A stretch of 64,000 nt of DNA from positions 3,283 to 67,282 of the forward strand of contig JAZRFM010000033.1 in NCBI GenBank assembly GCA_045661345.1, given 5' to 3'. Position 1 is the first letter of the stretch. Every line of letters begins with the position of its first letter. The position numbers were made by a program, and so were the translations under genes. This stretch comes from RUG12461 sp045661345. Its GTDB lineage: Bacteria > Bacillota > Clostridia > Lachnospirales > Lachnospiraceae. Below, in pieces: positions 60,640-64,000 of this stretch. Below the pieces are notes generated by a model. It was not told the DNA's origin and did no database searches. It saw only the letters and a list, made by a program, of their open reading frames with translations.

Positions 60640-60807
60640 TTTTCCCCTCTGTGGCTGCTTTTGCAGAATTACCAGCTCATCGCTGAAATCCACTGTGGCA
60701 ATATCCGTTATATAAACACGGCTGTCTTCTCCATGGACATCCTTCATGTTTTTCCAGAAGCGGTATCCATACTTCTCATAAAGCCCTGTCTCGCCCGTAG
60801 AGATAAA
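60640..60807 (-). pseudogene. C-terminal remnant of a GNAT acetyltransferase
   Basis: The minus strand here encodes TGETGLYEKYGYRFWKNM followed by a 'HGEDSRVYI' step, the typical last strand-helix of small GNAT enzymes. A TGA stops the frame just upstream and no GNAT core precedes it. The frame runs into the VOC gene without a stop. Confidence 0.55.
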
Positions 60808-60941
60808 TCAATGATTTCCATTGAGCTTCCCTCAAAAGTTTTTTGAATATATCCTTTATACAGCTATTTCATATTTCTCTTTCAAATTATTCAGCATAAC
60901 ATCAGACATACAGGATTCTTCAATGCATAGATTAACCGCAT

Positions 60942-62105
60942 CTATAATCCCCATTCATTCCAAGGTACATATCGTATTCCATTAATCTCGCAAGATACAT
61001 CCCCCAAGTAGAATACACACCCCCGCACATTGTCCGCTCTTAAACCCACATATGTCCTCACGCAGGAAGATAATTTCTTTTCAACGTCGGATTTACTTTT
61101 AACATCTATTGCGAAGTTTTTCTTCCAATCGGTAATGATATCTACTTCAAACCCATTCTTATCTCTGTAATAAGTAAGATTTGCTTTTTTCGCGTCATTA
61201 AATCTCTTTTTCAACAATTCAGACACTGCAGCGGTTTCAACAACTGCCCCCTTATGGTCATCAAGTAGCAATTCTTCTTTTGACTCGAGTCGCAGCAGAT
61301 AGCACATCAAACCGGAATCAACAAAATACAATTTCGGAGTTTTTACAACTGTTCTTCCAAGATTATTACTATCAGGTTCAAGAAAATGAATTATATAGGA
61401 TGCCTCGAGAATTGAACACCAGTTTTTGATCGTCACAGCGGAGACTCCAATGTCTCTGGATATGCTGTCGTAATTTACCATCTGTCCGCTATATAATGCA
61501 CACACTTGAATAAATTTACGAAATGCACTTAAGTTATCAGCATTTATCTGATCCTTAACATCCAAATCCAGATATGTGTCTATATAGTTTTCAAACCAAT
61601 CATCCAAATAAAAATGCTTGTCCACATCATGCAATGGTGGGTAGAAACCCTTAAAGAAAACATCATATGGTTCATCAGACAATACTCCGGCTTCTTTGAG
61701 TTCCTCCATCGAAAAAGGAAGCAGTTTCAGCAAGCCAACCCTACCAGCGAGACTATCGGTAATATTCTGCTTTAATCTAAACTGACTTGAACCTGTGAGA
61801 ATGTATTTACCCGGAGTATGATCCTCTTTATCAATTATGAATTTTACTGCATCAAATATTTCAGGAACTTTTTGAGCTTCATCAATAATTAATCCATCCG
61901 GGAAAGCTTTTAAAAAATCACCGGGATTTGACTTTGCAAGTTCTCTAAGTTTCTTATCATCAAAAGATATATATTTCTTTTCCGGGAATGCAAATTTAGT
62001 TAATGTTGATTTTCCGCTCTGTCTTGGACCGGTAATAGCCACAACCGGAAACTGTTCTGCTAGTCTTATAAGAGCAGAATAGGCTTTCCTCTCTATCATA
62101 AACAA
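60942..62105 (-). CDS. DUF4143 AAA ATPase
   Basis: 387 residues. Walker A GPRQSGKST and Walker B GLIIDEAQK in the first 90 residues, then a sensor step LTGSSQF, and a C-terminal DUF4143 domain with a nuclease-like end (GFEVDIITDWKKNFAIDVK). These ATPases are common in Clostridia; function is unsettled, with defence or DNA-linked roles suggested. Promoter at 62134-62162. Confidence 0.92.
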   Translation of the reverse strand: MFMIERKAYSALIRLAEQFPVVAITGPRQSGKSTLTKFAFPEKKYISFDDKKLRELAKSNPGDFLKAFPDGLIIDEAQKVPEIFDAVKFIIDKEDHTPGKYILTGSSQFRLKQNITDSLAGRVGLLKLLPFSMEELKEAGVLSDEPYDVFFKGFYPPLHDVDKHFYLDDWFENYIDTYLDLDVKDQINADNLSAFRKFIQVCALYSGQMVNYDSISRDIGVSAVTIKNWCSILEASYIIHFLEPDSNNLGRTVVKTPKLYFVDSGLMCYLLRLESKEELLLDDHKGAVVETAAVSELLKKRFNDAKKANLTYYRDKNGFEVDIITDWKKNFAIDVKSKSDVEKKLSSCVRTYVGLRADNVRGCVFYLGDVSCEINGIRYVPWNEWGL

Positions 62106-62133
62106 AACACTCCAATCTTTTAGGATATTCTAA

Positions 62134-62162
62134 ATTATATAATTAGGATATTCCAAAGTCAA
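62134..62162 (-). promoter_or_regulatory. Promoter of the first DUF4143 ATPase gene
   Basis: On the minus strand TTGACT (62157-62162) and TATAAT (62134-62139) are 17 bases apart, 29 bases before the ATG. Confidence 0.82.
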
Positions 62163-62210
62163 TGTGTATGTTATTCTAAAGTCATTGTGCGGTGAATTCT
62201 AAAGTAGGAC
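62149..62210. repeat. Three short direct repeats over the ATPase promoter
   Basis: TATTCCAAAGTCAATGTG (62149), TATTCTAAAGTCATTGTG (62172) and a partial AATTCTAAAGTAGG (62195) repeat with a 23-base period. The first overlaps the -35 box. They look like tandem operator sites. Confidence 0.6.
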
Positions 62211-62356
62211 CATCTTGAAAACTATACTTTATGGGAATCCTTTATCCTATAGCAATCCTCTGCATCTATACCTATCTGCACATGCTCTTTTGCAGATCTT
62301 AGCCTCTCAAGCAGGCAACAGACTTCGACGTCGTTTCATTTGGGTAAAATCAATGA

Positions 62357-63694
62357 TCAGAGCAGGAAAACCATATAGTATGGCAATGTCTGTTTTTCAC
62401 CTTCCTGTCCGACATTATTGGCACTCAGCTTAATACATTGATTCACGCCATACTGATCTTTGTTCTTCAATACGGTATTGGCTGATTTCGCATTCCCATT
62501 TCTTGCCTTTACTTCAACGAGCGTAACTTCAGCATCTACGGGCGTTATAAAATCAATCTCCAGTCCGCTGTCTTTATGATAATAAAATAAAGATCTTCCG
62601 CTTTTTGAAAAAGCATCCGCAACAATATTTTCATATACAGCGCCTTTATACATCCCAAGATCTCCGCTCAGGATCCGGCCTGCGCTGCCCTCCTCGAGCA
62701 TGGCAACGAACAGGCCTGTATCCTGCATATAAATCTTAAATATGTTATCGAGCTTGTTCCCCTCAAGCGGAAGACTCAGATTAGAAAGGTTGTAACAAAC
62801 ATTGATGATCCCTGCGTCATATAACCACTGAATAGCTGCCTGATAGTTCTCTGATCTTCCTTTTTTCTCCAGAGCAGCATAAGTAAACTTCTTATTCTCC
62901 TTTGCCAGCTGAGCCGGTATTGAATCAAAAACACGATTTATTCTGCCAAGCAAGGTAAGATCTGTTTCTTCATTTTCGTTTTCATCCAAATGTTTTCCGA
63001 AATCATCCTTGAATTCTTCCAGGATATCTCTTTGTTCTTCAAGTACAACGTTCATATCATTTGTTGAAAGAAACCTGTCGACTATATAAGGCATTCCTCC
63101 GACGCACATATACTCCCGAAAACACCTGAGCATAGAAGCATGAATCGTTTCGGATACAGGCCTGTGCTCATCAAAACATCTCTTCACCTCATCCAGAACA
63201 GCACCACTGATACCTTTTGCCCAAAGGAATTCTTCAAAATCCATTGGCTTCATATAGATAATATGCTCAAAACCCGTAGGCACTCCGCGGTTTTTCTTTC
63301 GATTGTAGCCTTTGATCCCCAATAAAGAGCCGGTACATATAATGTCGTAGCGACCATCTAACATAAATGCTTTTATACTCGCTCTGGCATTCGCACATTC
63401 CTGTACTTCATCAAATATAACCACTGTCTTACCGGGCACAAAATGAGCCCCGGGGATCAAAGCTGATATATCAAGAGTCATCCGGTCAACTACAAAGTCC
63501 CCGTCAAATATCCGCTTTGCCGACTCATTATCCTTAAAGTTGATGCAGACAACATTTTCATAGTTTTCATCGGCAAAAGCCTGAACGATAAAGGTTTTGC
63601 CGATCTGACGCATCCCTTTGATCACAAGGGCTTTCTTTTTTCCTGTGCTGTTTTTCCATTTATAGATTTCTTCGGTGATTTTTCGTCTAAACAT
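62357..63694 (-). CDS. DUF4143 AAA ATPase (second)
   Basis: 445 residues from the ATG at 63694, with GGAGGG 8 bases upstream. Walker A KGMRQIGKT, Walker B VVIFDEVQE, sensor CTGSLLG, then DUF4143 with a nuclease-like end (LEIDFITPVDAEVTLVEVK). It is only distantly similar to the neighbour at 60942, so not a recent duplicate. Promoter at 63715-63742. About 250 bases of non-coding DNA separate the two. Confidence 0.92.
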   Translation of the reverse strand: MFRRKITEEIYKWKNSTGKKKALVIKGMRQIGKTFIVQAFADENYENVVCINFKDNESAKRIFDGDFVVDRMTLDISALIPGAHFVPGKTVVIFDEVQECANARASIKAFMLDGRYDIICTGSLLGIKGYNRKKNRGVPTGFEHIIYMKPMDFEEFLWAKGISGAVLDEVKRCFDEHRPVSETIHASMLRCFREYMCVGGMPYIVDRFLSTNDMNVVLEEQRDILEEFKDDFGKHLDENENEETDLTLLGRINRVFDSIPAQLAKENKKFTYAALEKKGRSENYQAAIQWLYDAGIINVCYNLSNLSLPLEGNKLDNIFKIYMQDTGLFVAMLEEGSAGRILSGDLGMYKGAVYENIVADAFSKSGRSLFYYHKDSGLEIDFITPVDAEVTLVEVKARNGNAKSANTVLKNKDQYGVNQCIKLSANNVGQEGEKQTLPYYMVFLL

Positions 63695-63714
63695 ATATGT
63701 GCCCTCCAAAACCT

Positions 63715-63742
63715 ATTATACACTTTTCCAATGGACTTTCAA
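63715..63742 (-). promoter_or_regulatory. Promoter of the second DUF4143 ATPase gene
   Basis: On the minus strand TTGAAA (63737-63742) and TATAAT (63715-63720) are 16 bases apart. It starts 6 bases past the stop of the Fic remnant. Confidence 0.72.
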
Positions 63743-63748
63743 TGCAAT

Positions 63749-63982
63749 TCATGCACTTTTTCGAGCGTCTTTTGTGCGATTGACCGCATTTTTTATAGGA
63801 ACTTGAGTGCCTATTTCAACCGACTGAATACGGGCTATTTTTTCCATTTCTGTATAAATGGACAGATTCCGCCCTCTTCTTTCCTCTGCTATTGCATTGA
63901 GCGCAGATATTGTGGATATAAGGTTAACCAGTTCTGCGGGTAATAATCCATCATCCAAAAAGCCATAATCAAATATATGCAT
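63749..63982 (-). pseudogene. N-terminal remnant of a Fic-family protein
   Basis: 77 residues. MHIFDYGFLDDGLLPAELV and 'EMEKIARIQSVE' match the N-terminal helix region of Fic/DOC-type proteins, where 'IQSVxxSNAIEG' normally follows. Here the frame leaves the family at IQSVE and stops soon after. The Fic catalytic core (HPFxxGNGR) is absent. Likely a truncated gene left by a deletion or insertion. Confidence 0.55.
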
Positions 63983-64000
63983 ATAAAGCCTCCGTTAATT

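Noticed and set aside
62215..62433. 72-codon frame on the plus strand between the ATPases
   Set aside because: It runs into the antisense of the second ATPase, has no ribosome site and no family.

Overview
The window looks like chromosomal DNA of a Gram-positive anaerobe of the class Clostridia, most probably a Lachnospiraceae-type gut bacterium. The reasons are strong AGGAGG-type ribosome binding sites, frequent TTG and GTG starts, TTGACA/TATAAT promoters, lipoproteins, class B sortase and LCP folds, a HydE maturase, and HD-GYP and GGDEF signalling proteins. No rRNA, tRNA or CRISPR was seen. The family assignment is inference; no marker gene is present.

Region 1 (1-19.6 kb) is AT-rich and accessory. 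Positions 1-10649 are a surface polysaccharide locus, all on the minus strand: a large capsule-type glycosyltransferase, a two-domain GT2 protein, a CDP-sugar pathway (rfbF, rfbG, a reductase, an RmlC-type epimerase), UDP-galactopyranose mutase, a membrane protein with a DUF11-like domain, and a second capsule-type glycosyltransferase cut by the window edge. Then come decayed DNA, an intact IS630-family element (about 11322-12606), and a five-gene phosphosugar/tailoring operon (SIS isomerase, 2-hydroxyacid dehydrogenase, IMPase, methyltransferase, Gfo/Idh oxidoreductase; 12809-17024). Next are two MNT/HEPN toxin-antitoxin operons (17104-17806 and 18044-19522). Each is framed by the same inverted repeat, which supplies a promoter -35 box at one end and an intrinsic terminator at the other.

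Region 2 (19.6-28.6 kb) is GC-richer. It holds an ABC polysaccharide exporter whose ATPase carries an N-terminal cohesin-like domain and a membrane segment, the permease, a HAD-like protein and two glycosyltransferases. Upstream on the same strand are a secreted protein, an LCP-like protein and a sortase B fold that has lost its catalytic His and Cys. That last trio is read from a consensus promoter, and a G10 tract lies in its leader.

Region 3 (28.6-51.1 kb) is mostly core-like: an XRE regulator, GH13 glucosidase, GT4, PhoH-PIN ATPase, hydE with a divergent Rrf2 regulator sharing one operator, an ABC-2 exporter, an HD-GYP protein, two lipoproteins, a 1966-residue cytosolic protein with four diverged ~325-residue repeats, GNAT, CheY, threonine aldolase and a diguanylate cyclase.

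Region 4 (51.2-57.1 kb, plus strand) contains a MATE transporter fused to a histidine-kinase-type ATPase domain, a GT2-DUF218 fusion, a PP-loop enzyme with a zinc knuckle, and a membrane acyltransferase. Region 5 (57.1-64 kb) has a GH25 lysozyme, DUF3089 lipoprotein, GNAT and VOC genes (two with decay scars), two DUF4143 ATPases and a Fic remnant; base composition turns AT-rich again after about 60.8 kb.
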